In this document: one piece after another, positions 25,483 to 33,240 of the stretch | Position numbering within the stretch: the first letter of the stretch is position 1 | How the letters are laid out: every line of letters begins with the position of its first letter | Assembly (NCBI GenBank): GCA_026645415.1 | Contig: JAPEVH010000052.1 | Span: 1-47,721 of the forward strand | Source: Candidatus Electronema sp. | GTDB taxonomy: Bacteria > Desulfobacterota > Desulfobulbia > Desulfobulbales > Desulfobulbaceae | Direction of reading: 5' to 3' | DNA length: 47,721 nucleotides | Notes under the pieces: generated by a model | Seen by the model: the letters and a program-made list of their open reading frames with translations, nothing else | What the model was told of the DNA's origin: nothing | The model's database searches: none | Position numbers and translations under genes: made by a program

Positions 25483-26856
25483 CTAGGCTGTTGGCTTCTT
25501 TCTCGGTACAAAACGCCAAACTGGACTCATAACCGAAGAATAGACTTCTTTGGCAAAGTTGAGCATTCCTTCAAAGCCTGCCAAGGCTTCCTTGCGTTCG
25601 TGGTTATGGTCGCAGAAGCCGATGCCCAGCTTGTAGGCAATAGGCCGTTCTTTAACTCCACCAACAAAGATGTCCACTTCTTTTTCCTTGAGAAAGGAGT
25701 TCAGCTCCAACGGATTGGCATCATCAACAATAACCGTGCCCGGATCAGTGATTGCTGCCAGCTCACGGTAGTCTTCCTCTGTACCTGTCTGCGAGCCGAC
25801 CATCACCACGTCCATATCTACTAGGCGGAAGGCTTTGACCAGAGAAAAGGCTTTGAACGAGCCACCCACGTAAATCGCTGCCTTTTTTCCTGCTAACGCC
25901 TTACGATACTTCTCTAACTGTGGCACCAGCTCGCGCACCTTTTCCTGCACCAATGCCTTAGTGCGCTCCATGATCTTGTCTGCCTCTGGATCATCTGGGT
26001 ACTGCTTTTTAAAGAAGCGAGCAATGTCGTACAGGGCTTCAGACATATCCTCTATGCCAAAGTACGAAACTCGCAACGAGGGGGTGCCGTACTTTTCCTC
26101 CATCATATTGGCAAGCTGCATGGTAGAGCCAGAACACTGCACCACGTTCAAGGCTGCGCCGTTCGCCCGGCAGATATCGGCAACTCGGCCATCGCCAGTG
26201 ACATTGGCCACAACTTGAATGCCCATCCGCTCATAGTACTCTCGCACCATCCATATTTCTCCAGCAAGGTTAAAGTCACCAAGAATATTCAGAGAGAACT
26301 TAGAGATACCTGCTGTGTCACCCGTACCGATCAGGCGAAACATAGCATCACAGGCGGCCTGATAGCCTGCTCGCTTGTTCCCCTTAAAGCCTTCCGACTG
26401 CACCGGAATCACTGGAATGCCAGTTTCCGCTGCCACGCCTTTGCAGATCGCCTCTAGGTCATCACCAATAATGCCAACGATGCAGGTTGAATAGACAAAG
26501 GCAGCCTTGGGGCTGTGTCGCTCTATCAGCTCTAACAGGGCACTGCGGAGCTTTTTCTCTCCGCCAAAGATAACATCTCGCTCTTGGAGATCGGTGGAAA
26601 AGGAAAGCCGGTGTAACTCTGGCCCAGAGGAAAGTGCTCCGCGAATATCCCATGTATAGACTGCACAACCAATAGGGCCATGCACTAAATGCAGGGCATC
26701 GGCAATGGGATAGAGAACCACTCGTGACCCGCAGAATACGCAAGCGCGCTGGCTCACAGCTCCAGCCAAACTGTCCTTGTTACAAACTATATTAAAGGGC
26801 TTCTCGCCCTTAACGTGAACTTGATTTTCCCGTTCTTTTAGCAGTGCTGCGCCCAT
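25483..26856 (-). CDS. nifE: NifE, nitrogenase FeMo-cofactor assembly scaffold
   Basis: 457 residues, usual length. NifE pairs with NifN to form the scaffold on which the iron-molybdenum cofactor is finished before transfer to NifDK. Recognisable parts: RACVFCGSRVVLYPIADALHLVHGPIGCAVYTWDIRG with conserved cysteines, YSTCIVGIIGDDLEAICKG, and a C-terminal half with AIYVGGSFKAFSLVKAF and VDDANPLEL. GGGGAA precedes the ATG. No other nif gene is in the window: upstream is an unrelated sensor gene and downstream a converging dGTPase. A sigma-54 promoter lies 55-73 bases upstream. NifD-type paralogues were considered, but the N-terminal pattern is NifE-like. Confidence 0.9.
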   Translation of the reverse strand: MGAALLKERENQVHVKGEKPFNIVCNKDSLAGAVSQRACVFCGSRVVLYPIADALHLVHGPIGCAVYTWDIRGALSSGPELHRLSFSTDLQERDVIFGGEKKLRSALLELIERHSPKAAFVYSTCIVGIIGDDLEAICKGVAAETGIPVIPVQSEGFKGNKRAGYQAACDAMFRLIGTGDTAGISKFSLNILGDFNLAGEIWMVREYYERMGIQVVANVTGDGRVADICRANGAALNVVQCSGSTMQLANMMEEKYGTPSLRVSYFGIEDMSEALYDIARFFKKQYPDDPEADKIMERTKALVQEKVRELVPQLEKYRKALAGKKAAIYVGGSFKAFSLVKAFRLVDMDVVMVGSQTGTEEDYRELAAITDPGTVIVDDANPLELNSFLKEKEVDIFVGGVKERPIAYKLGIGFCDHNHERKEALAGFEGMLNFAKEVYSSVMSPVWRFVPRKKPTA

Positions 26857-26910
26857 AATGTTCCCCTACAAAGAAATAAAGGTGAGGGTAGTTGTTGCCC
26901 TTTGTTGTTC

Positions 26911-26929
26911 AAGCAAGAAATGTGCCAAA
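26911..26929 (-). promoter_or_regulatory. Sigma-54 promoter of nifE
   Basis: On the minus strand the sequence TTGGCACATTTCTTGCTT carries the -24 GG and -12 GC elements with the required spacing (TGGCACA-N4-TTGCT). The predicted start is near 26902, about 45 bases before the nifE ATG. About 100 bases further upstream is a dyad TTGT-N9-ACAA (27026-27042); the NifA site is TGT-N10-ACA, so this is off by one base and only a weak candidate. Confidence 0.75.
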
Positions 26930-27137
26930 GAAAGAAGAGCGTCTTTAGTATACCCGAAAGCAGCCTGATACGCTCTTCCTGCGGTGTATTTGTTGATCTG
27001 CCTGCTCTGGCTCTCTTGTTCATTTTTGTTATTGCCCGACAAAAGAGTACGTGTTGCGATACGGTTCTTGCTTGTATCCTCTGACCAAATCGGAGAAAAA
27101 GAAGAGAGAGGAACTGATACGATACAAGGAACCACTT

Positions 27138-29033
27138 ATGATACATTGGCGGAAAATTCTCTTCGTTAGCCTAGCCTTTGTGCTGCTCTTTACCTTTGCC
27201 AAGGACGGGCTACAGCCACCTCAAGAGAGCTGGGTCAAGCAAGGAATCCCGGTGGCCAAAGCAGATGGTCTGGTCAAGCAGGCCGCCAAGAAAGTGCTAG
27301 TCCTCTTTCCATATCAGACAGATATGCCTCACACTGTGTTGGCAACCCGTGCTCTGAGGGAGGAGTTTGCCAAGGCGCAGCAGTTCAACGTGGAGCTGTA
27401 CGTAGAGTACCTTGATCTGAACCGTTTTGCGGAAAAGGAGTGCAAAGAGCAGTTTCTCCGCTTGCTGGAGGCAAAATACGGCCACTACCCAGTTGACTTA
27501 GTGCTCCTGACTGGTGAAGGCTCGCTGGCCTTCTGGCTGGAGCATCGGCAGGAGGTTCTGCCTTATGTACCTGCGGTCTTCTACGACCTGATGAGTGAGC
27601 GGCTAACTGCCTACCAGCCGCTGCCGCCTGACATCACTGGCATTAGTTCGCAGATTGATCATCTTCGGGCCGTAGAGTGGCTGCTCCGTGTTCGGCCTAA
27701 GCTGAAGGAGGTAGTTATTGTACGCGGGGCAGGCAAGGTTGACCAAGAGGAGGATATAAAGGCTGTAGAGACACTCAAGCAAACCTTGCGAGGACGGCTG
27801 AATATCATAGATTGGCACGACCTGTCCCTAGAGGAGATCAAGGAGTGCGCTGCTGTCCTGCCGCCAACTACAGCAATTCTCTACCACCTGATGTTTGAGG
27901 ATGCTGCTGGGAACAAGTTTCGGCCCATTGATGCCCTGCAAGAGCTGGCTCAGGTTGCGGCAGTACCAGTGCTCAGTAGCTATGATCAATTCATCGGCAC
28001 GGGCACAGTTGGCGGTTGTATGTACAGTATCGAGCAACAGGCCCGTTTAGCAGCCCGGCTTGGTCTGCGTATTTTAGGCGGCACAGCAGCCTCTTCTCTA
28101 CCAATAACAATTGGGGGAGAGAATCAGTTTATCTTTGATCATCTTGCCCTTATCCGGCACGGCATTCCCCTTGCAGCTCTACCACCAGAGAGTGTCGTCA
28201 AAAACCGGCAGTATTCGCTCTGGGAACTGCATAAAGGAACGATCATTGCGCTCATCGCTGCCTTTATGGCCTTATTGCTGATCATCGCAATACTCGTTGT
28301 CCTGATTCGTCAACTGACAACAACTCGATTGGCACTGCGCAGCCTGAATGCGGGTTTAGAAATGCAGGTGGCCGAGCGTACTGAAATACTAAGTCAGACC
28401 AATTGCCGCTTGGAGCAGGAGATCAAAGAGCGGATGCTGGTCGAGCAGGCTCTCTTGTCGAGCGAGGCCCGATATCGTCTCTTGGCAGATAACGCACCGC
28501 TGGCCGTGGGCGTGACGGATATGGAGACTGGACAGATTTTGTATGTGAACGCCAAAGCCATCAGTCTCTTTGCTTCTCCAAAAGATCCTGTTGTCAAGAA
28601 GTTGGCACAGGACTGGTATGCTGACCCTGCTGACCGGGATAGGCTTCTGCATCAGGTTGCCGAGCAAGGCTATGTTAATGACTTTGAGATCAAGGCCAAG
28701 CGACCTTCTGGCGAGGAGTTCTGGGTTTCTGTAACATCTCATGTCTCGTTCTTTGAGAAGCGGCCAGCAATCCACTCGGTTTGCTTGGAGATCACTGACC
28801 GGAAAGAAGCGGCAGAGGAACGAGAACGACTGATTGCGGAATTGCAAGAGGCACTCTCCAAGGTCAGGCAGCTTGAGGGAATCCTGCCTATCTGCTCGTT
28901 CTGCAAAAAGATCAGGGACAAGAACGGCCAGTGGCATGTACTGGAGCAGTATATCGGCAGTCACTCCAAGGCGGAGTTCAGCCACGGCTTCTGCCAAGAA
29001 TGTGCGAAGAAACACTATCCTGAGTATTTCTAG
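27138..29033 (+). CDS. Periplasmic-binding-domain sensor with PAS and cysteine tail, no kinase
   Basis: 631 residues from the ATG at 27138 (MIHWRKIL; AAGGAA upstream). A membrane anchor (about 8-25) is followed by a periplasmic ABC-type sugar-binding-like domain (about 50-350: VLVLFPYQTDMPHTVLATRAL, VDLVLLTGEGSLAFWL, ITIGGENQFIFDHLA), a membrane helix (TIIALIAAFMALLLIIAILVVLI), a coiled coil (about 400-445), a PAS domain (about 445-560) and a 50-residue tail with ICSFCKKIRDKNGQWH and GFCQECAKKHYPE. This tail is common at the end of deltaproteobacterial PAS proteins. There is no HisKA, GGDEF or HATPase domain, so the output is unknown; the four cysteines may bind metal. Confidence 0.82.
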   Translation: MIHWRKILFVSLAFVLLFTFAKDGLQPPQESWVKQGIPVAKADGLVKQAAKKVLVLFPYQTDMPHTVLATRALREEFAKAQQFNVELYVEYLDLNRFAEKECKEQFLRLLEAKYGHYPVDLVLLTGEGSLAFWLEHRQEVLPYVPAVFYDLMSERLTAYQPLPPDITGISSQIDHLRAVEWLLRVRPKLKEVVIVRGAGKVDQEEDIKAVETLKQTLRGRLNIIDWHDLSLEEIKECAAVLPPTTAILYHLMFEDAAGNKFRPIDALQELAQVAAVPVLSSYDQFIGTGTVGGCMYSIEQQARLAARLGLRILGGTAASSLPITIGGENQFIFDHLALIRHGIPLAALPPESVVKNRQYSLWELHKGTIIALIAAFMALLLIIAILVVLIRQLTTTRLALRSLNAGLEMQVAERTEILSQTNCRLEQEIKERMLVEQALLSSEARYRLLADNAPLAVGVTDMETGQILYVNAKAISLFASPKDPVVKKLAQDWYADPADRDRLLHQVAEQGYVNDFEIKAKRPSGEEFWVSVTSHVSFFEKRPAIHSVCLEITDRKEAAEERERLIAELQEALSKVRQLEGILPICSFCKKIRDKNGQWHVLEQYIGSHSKAEFSHGFCQECAKKHYPEYF

Positions 29034-29098
29034 GAGACGTGAAGTAAAAGCTACGGCGCGGGGATAACCTGTTGTTGTGGTGTCATTCTTTTCCTAAA

Positions 29099-29126
29099 GT
29101 ATGGGCGAACGATCTTTCGCCCATAC
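29099..29126. repeat. Hairpin repeat, copy A
   Basis: GTATGGGCGAA, loop CGATCT, TTCGCCCATAC: an eleven-pair perfect stem. The hairpin and the following roughly 15 bases (ATGCGGCATTCTCAA) resemble copy B at 32316 in the same orientation. It lies after the PAS-sensor stop and could terminate it, though no T-run follows. Confidence 0.7.
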
Positions 29127-29142
29127 ATGCGGCATTCTCAAG

Positions 29143-29290
29143 CTATGCCACCTGCACATCCAGCACATCAACCAGACGGCCAGCGTAGTTGTTGCGGATA
29201 AAGGCGGTCAAGCCGACAAAGTCGTCCACAGCTATGCTGAGGCTGGTCACGGCCGCGCCCTCGTAGCCGCTCAGGGGCTATGGGGTTGAG
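29143..29290 (-). pseudogene. 3' fragment of a second HU/DUF4469 gene
   Basis: The minus strand encodes LSGYEGAAVTSLSIAVDD and then NYAGRLVDVLDVQVA with a TAG stop at 29143-29145. This aligns without gaps to the last 43 residues of the intact protein at 22257-23333, with about 25 identical. Upstream of this stretch the similarity stops and no start codon or domain is found, so the gene is a 5'-truncated remnant. The other bases of 29034-29354 hold hairpin copy A and a second hairpin, GCTGCCCTT...AAGGGTAGC, near 29308-29331; no further gene is seen. Confidence 0.8.
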
Positions 29291-29354
29291 GTGGTTGCTG
29301 CAAACGCTGCCCTTGGTTGCAAGGGTAGCGGAAAATGCTGTTAAAGGGTGGGGG

Positions 29355-32288
29355 TCATCTTGTTGATTGCTGGTGTCGCTGCCTATAATAGGCCCATATA
29401 TTCTTGAATAGGCAAGTAAGATTGAAGCTAATGAATGGTGGAACGTGTATTATAACAACGCAATCGATTATCATATCAATAAGAGATCGCCTTTCGTCTG
29501 GTTTCTTGATGATCTTCTTTAGTAGTTCAGCTAGCTGCTCCTTATCATTCAGTCGTGTCTGTTCGATTGCCTCGCGCACACCGATTTTTTTATTAACACC
29601 ACTTGAAAGAGTGTCTGGCATAGAAACCTCATCGTTTAATTCTATGCCAATCATCTTCAACAGGTTAATTAGCTCTCCAGCATCCTTGGGCTGGACTAAA
29701 CCGAGCAGCTCAATGATACTGTATACCTTTGTTGCACCAGTGGGAATGTATTTATCAATATCATTCTTTGCGCATTCCAGCAGGGTGACGTAGTCTGCGG
29801 TGATGTCTTGGTTATCAGGCATCGGCACCAGCTCCATAACCTTGAGCTTCTCAAAGCTGCTATTGATGTCAGCCAGTTGGTAACGGAGATAATTCAGATA
29901 CTCCCTGCGGCGTTCGCCCTGCACCCAGATGCTAATGCTCCGCGCTTCCACATCCGCCTTCACCAAAGCCTGTGCATTACGTATCTTGTCATTCAACACC
30001 ACGCCCGTCCGCCAGCGGAAACCGTCTTCAATGTCCCTATACACCTTGACCATGAAGCGGGGAAAGACCGAGGGCGGCAAAAAATCTGGATAAGAGAGGG
30101 CAAAACGGAGCGAACCGTCCTGCTTGAAGTTGAACTCTGGCTCCGACACCGACAGCAGCTGGGGGATGAGCACAGCCTCCTCGCCAACCGGGTAGCACAG
30201 CTCGAACTTCTGCATTAAGCGCATAATAAAAGGGTACGTTTCCGGCGGGCAGGAAAAATTCTCGCTGTCATCCTGCGGTAGGATTTCGCCCAGATGCTTC
30301 AAACGCAGAAAGCCCGTGCTGTCCACCATCTTCTCAGCAGTGATGATCTTATAAACAGCGGTCGTGACCCAGAGCGGGTCCAGCACGTGCATGGCATCCA
30401 GAATGAAGTCCCTGAAATGTACGGCTACACCCAGATCATGGAGGAAGTCAATCAGCGTTTCGCAGGGTTGCTTATCGGTAATACCAGCTTCCTTACAAAT
30501 CTTTCTGTACTCATTCGCGCTGATGTAGGAATTATCCATATCCTCAAGCTTGCGCTTGACCACAAACCAGTTTGCAGGCCAGATAGTCTTTAGCATTGGC
30601 ATTGTGGTCAGCTCAGTCAGCAGTGCCTTTCTGAAGTCAGCTATGCCCTTGCCGGTCTTGCAGGAAGTGCTGAAAAATTCCCGTATGCTTGGGTACTTTT
30701 TCTGTAGAAAGGCGCGATTAACATCAAAAGCGGGGTTCTCATCCTGCTTGTTGAGTACCACCAGCACGGGCGAGTCCCCGCCAAATGCCTCGATATGCCG
30801 CAACCAGTATTCCGTGCGTTCATCTTTACGGCTGTTGAGAACTAGGACATAGAGGCTGCGCTTTGAGAGGAAGAACTGGTGCGTGGCGTGCTGGATCTCT
30901 TGGCCGCCAAAGTCCCAGATATTGACCCTGATCTGCTTACCGTCGCAGTACGGCTCCCAGTCTTGGATGTTGATGCCGGGCGTGGTTTTCTCGCCTCCGT
31001 CAATAGGCTGGCCGAGGAGCTGCTTGACCAAGGAAGTCTTACCTGCTGCCCCCTCGCCGACTAAGATGATCTTCACCTCGTTGAGGGGTCGCTCGCCTTT
31101 GTCAAGGCTTATGAAATACTGGCGTATCGCCTCAATCCCCTTCTCGGCGATCTCAAGCGGCGGGAAAGTTATGGGTGTGCCCCAGAGGTTAAGTGTTGTC
31201 AACTTAGCAAGCTGGCAGATTGTAGACGGCAGCCGATTGAGTGGATTTTCCCAGAGGTATAGCTGGGTTAATTTGGCAAGCTGGCCGATTGTTATCGGTA
31301 ATTTGGTGAGTCGGTTGCCGCCAAGGTCAAGTAATTCTAGCTGAATCAGCTGACCGATTTTAGCTGGCAGCCGGATTATCTGATTCTTATGAAGGTGAAG
31401 CTCCTTTAAATTGGTTAGCAGGCCAATCTCCTGCGGCAATTTGGTTAGCTGATTGCTGTTGAGGTTGAGCCACGTCAGGTTTGTTAGCTGAAACAGTTCA
31501 TTGGGCAGGGAAACGAACCGATTGTTCGTGAGATGAAGTGCTGTCAAACCCTTCAAGTTGAATATTCCTGTCGGTACTTTCTTCAGTTGATTTCTACTTA
31601 GATCAAGATAGATCAGCTTAGATAGGCAGCTTAATTCTACTGGCACTTCTTGGAGCTGGTTTTCCCATAGTCCGAGTCGTTCCAGCTTGGTGAGCTTGAA
31701 GAGTTCCAGCGGCAGGTGGGTGAGCTGACATTTGCCTATGTACAGTTCCTTGAGATTGGCCAGCAGTTCAATTTCTGGCGGCAATTGGGCTAACGGATTT
31801 TCGTTGAGAGTAAGCTTCTCCAACTTCTTGAGATGGAATATCTCTATTGGCAGTTTGGCGATTTGATTGTTCCAGAGTTCCAGCTTTACTAGGCTGGTCA
31901 GCTTGCCAATTTCAGGCGGTAATTGCTTGAGCTGATTACCGCTGAGGTCAAGCTCTGTCAGATTAGCCAGTAAGGAGATTTCTAGCGACAGCGTATTGAT
32001 ATGATTATCATTAAGACAAAGATCCGTCAAGTTCAGCAGTTGGAATATCTCTGACGGAACTTTGGTTAGCTGGTTACTGCGAAGAGTAAGCACTGATAAT
32101 TTGGTCAGACTCTTAATGTCATTAGGTAGGGAAGTGAGATGGTTGCCGTTGAGGTTAAGCTTCGTTAAACTCGTAACTTGGAACAACTCCGACGGCAGCT
32201 CAGTTAGCTGGTTACCGCTAAGGTCAAGCTCAGTTGCTCCGCTTGCCTTAGCCTTTTGTATCTTCTTCAGCAGCTCTTCATTCGTCAT
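29355..32288 (-). CDS. Roco protein: leucine-rich repeats, Roc GTPase and COR domain
   Basis: 977 residues. After a short helical start come 16 leucine-rich repeats of 23 residues (about 18-383; pattern LxxLxLxxNxLxxLPxEIxxL). The Roc GTPase has the P-loop VGEGAAGKTSL (about 407-417), switch WDFGGQE and the base motif NKQD. The COR region follows (WFVVKRKLEDMDNSYISANEYRKICKEAGI, FLHDLGVAVHF, DPLWVTTAVYKII). Bacterial Roco proteins cycle between monomer and dimer with nucleotide; physiological roles are mostly open. The last 35 residues are hydrophobic and unlike the rest, and may be a read-on after 3' change. No kinase domain. The gene is bracketed by the two hairpin repeats. Confidence 0.9.
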   Translation of the reverse strand: MTNEELLKKIQKAKASGATELDLSGNQLTELPSELFQVTSLTKLNLNGNHLTSLPNDIKSLTKLSVLTLRSNQLTKVPSEIFQLLNLTDLCLNDNHINTLSLEISLLANLTELDLSGNQLKQLPPEIGKLTSLVKLELWNNQIAKLPIEIFHLKKLEKLTLNENPLAQLPPEIELLANLKELYIGKCQLTHLPLELFKLTKLERLGLWENQLQEVPVELSCLSKLIYLDLSRNQLKKVPTGIFNLKGLTALHLTNNRFVSLPNELFQLTNLTWLNLNSNQLTKLPQEIGLLTNLKELHLHKNQIIRLPAKIGQLIQLELLDLGGNRLTKLPITIGQLAKLTQLYLWENPLNRLPSTICQLAKLTTLNLWGTPITFPPLEIAEKGIEAIRQYFISLDKGERPLNEVKIILVGEGAAGKTSLVKQLLGQPIDGGEKTTPGINIQDWEPYCDGKQIRVNIWDFGGQEIQHATHQFFLSKRSLYVLVLNSRKDERTEYWLRHIEAFGGDSPVLVVLNKQDENPAFDVNRAFLQKKYPSIREFFSTSCKTGKGIADFRKALLTELTTMPMLKTIWPANWFVVKRKLEDMDNSYISANEYRKICKEAGITDKQPCETLIDFLHDLGVAVHFRDFILDAMHVLDPLWVTTAVYKIITAEKMVDSTGFLRLKHLGEILPQDDSENFSCPPETYPFIMRLMQKFELCYPVGEEAVLIPQLLSVSEPEFNFKQDGSLRFALSYPDFLPPSVFPRFMVKVYRDIEDGFRWRTGVVLNDKIRNAQALVKADVEARSISIWVQGERRREYLNYLRYQLADINSSFEKLKVMELVPMPDNQDITADYVTLLECAKNDIDKYIPTGATKVYSIIELLGLVQPKDAGELINLLKMIGIELNDEVSMPDTLSSGVNKKIGVREAIEQTRLNDKEQLAELLKKIIKKPDERRSLIDMIIDCVVIIHVPPFISFNLTCLFKNIWAYYRQRHQQSTR

Positions 32289-32315
32289 GACCTATATACC
32301 TCGGTTATTCATGGG

Positions 32316-32343
32316 GTAGGGGCAAAAAATCTTTTGCCCCTAC
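32316..32343. repeat. Hairpin repeat, copy B
   Basis: GTAGGGGCAAAA, loop AATC, TTTTGCCCCTAC: a twelve-pair perfect stem just upstream of the Roco gene. Compared with copy A, stem differences are paired: T:A becomes G:C and G:C becomes A:T. The downstream bases (AGGCGACAATCTCAA) also match copy A. The rest of 32289-32639 holds array 3 and no supportable gene. Confidence 0.7.
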
Positions 32344-32519
32344 AGGCGACAATCTCAAAGGCACCCTGCAACCAATCTGGTGCTGCACCAGAAAAACCAG
32401 CATACCCCTCCTGCCAATTTTTTCAATAGGATAATTGCTAAAGATTCTCTAGGCAGGTGGCTTAATACAGGCGGGACACGGACGAGAATGACTGAAGGCG
32501 GAGCAGGAAAAAAACTGGA

Positions 32520-32619
32520 GGGTGACGACCAAGCAATCTAGTGGGTACCCATCAGACACGCTAGTGGGTACCCTCCAGATATTCTCAAGGGTACCCATCA
32601 GACACGCTGATGGGTACCC
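32520..32619. repeat. 23-bp phased palindrome array (array 3)
   Basis: The palindrome GGGTACCC stands at 32543, 32566, 32589 and 32612, exactly 23 bases apart, with a decayed copy GGGTGACG at 32520 in the same phase. Outer bases extend the symmetry (often TGGGTACCCA). Spacers are 15 bases; two of them are ATCAGACACGCT plus three variable bases, the other differs. It lies downstream of the antitoxin gene and upstream of the Roco gene, both on the minus strand. Confidence 0.85.
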
Positions 32620-32639
32620 ACTAACTTTGCGGCTGGCCT

Positions 32640-32939
32640 TCAGCAAGCATTCTTCTCAAGAAGCTGGCCGGTAAGATATTTATGAAGGATGTCTTTAACA
32701 AAAGATTGGCATCTGATGCCTCTGCTGGCTGCCCGCTTTTTCAGCTCCTCCATCTCAAGGGCATCCATGCTGATGCTCAGACTGGTTTCTTTGTTCACAA
32801 AGCTGGCCGCAGCTTCCCGGAAGTGCTGCTGCTGTTCGGGAGACACAGGAGGCAATGCTTTTGCATCAAGCTGCTCAAGTGCTTCCAGTAAGTCCTGCTC
32901 TTCCTGATCAAGTGGAGCTGCCTTGTTCGACATGGTCAT
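32640..32939 (-). CDS. Ribbon-helix-helix antitoxin
   Basis: 99 residues. The acidic N-terminal half (LDQEEQDLLEALEQLDAKALPPVSPE) should cover a toxin and the C-terminal half has the ribbon-helix-helix pattern SLSISMDALEMEELKKRAASRGIRCQSFVKDILHKYL. The ATG overlaps the stop of the broken toxin frame by 4 bases, the usual coupling. The antitoxin itself is intact. Confidence 0.75.
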   Translation of the reverse strand: MTMSNKAAPLDQEEQDLLEALEQLDAKALPPVSPEQQQHFREAAASFVNKETSLSISMDALEMEELKKRAASRGIRCQSFVKDILHKYLTGQLLEKNAC

Positions 32940-33212
32940 TTTTCGCCCTCCAGCAGGTACATGAATTTACGGCTCGGAAAGATATAGTCTTGAAGAAAAT
33001 CGTTGCCCCTTCTGTCAAGAATGGCACACAGTACGTGTAACTGTCAATCTCCACAACAATAATGCGCTGATTTGGGTAACGATCAGCATTGGGATGAGGA
33101 AAATCAGCCAGCACGCCCTTGTCGAGGATATAGCATCAATTACATCCTGAAACGTAACGCCCCGCTCGTGCAGTAAGAGCTGGTTCTACTCGTCATTAAA
33201 GTCAAAGTTCAT
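32936..33212 (-). pseudogene. Broken toxin gene of the RHH antitoxin pair
   Basis: From the ATG at 33212 the frame reads MNFDFNDE, then TAG (33186-33188), then NQLLLHERGVTFQDVIDAIS. Near 33125 a one-base loss moves the frame to GVLADFPHPNADRYPNQRI and on to EGATIFFKTI. Near 32980 a second shift is needed to reach FPSRKFMYLLEGEK and a TGA that overlaps the antitoxin ATG. The pieces form one small toxin of about 91 residues, resembling BrnT-like families, with one nonsense and two frameshift changes. Confidence 0.8.
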
Positions 33213-33240
33213 GACCTTCCCTCAGAAGGTTCTCCAAGGC

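Noticed and set aside
27026..27042. NifA upstream activator site for nifE
   Set aside because: TTGT-N9-ACAA is one base short of the TGT-N10-ACA rule; kept only as a weak note.
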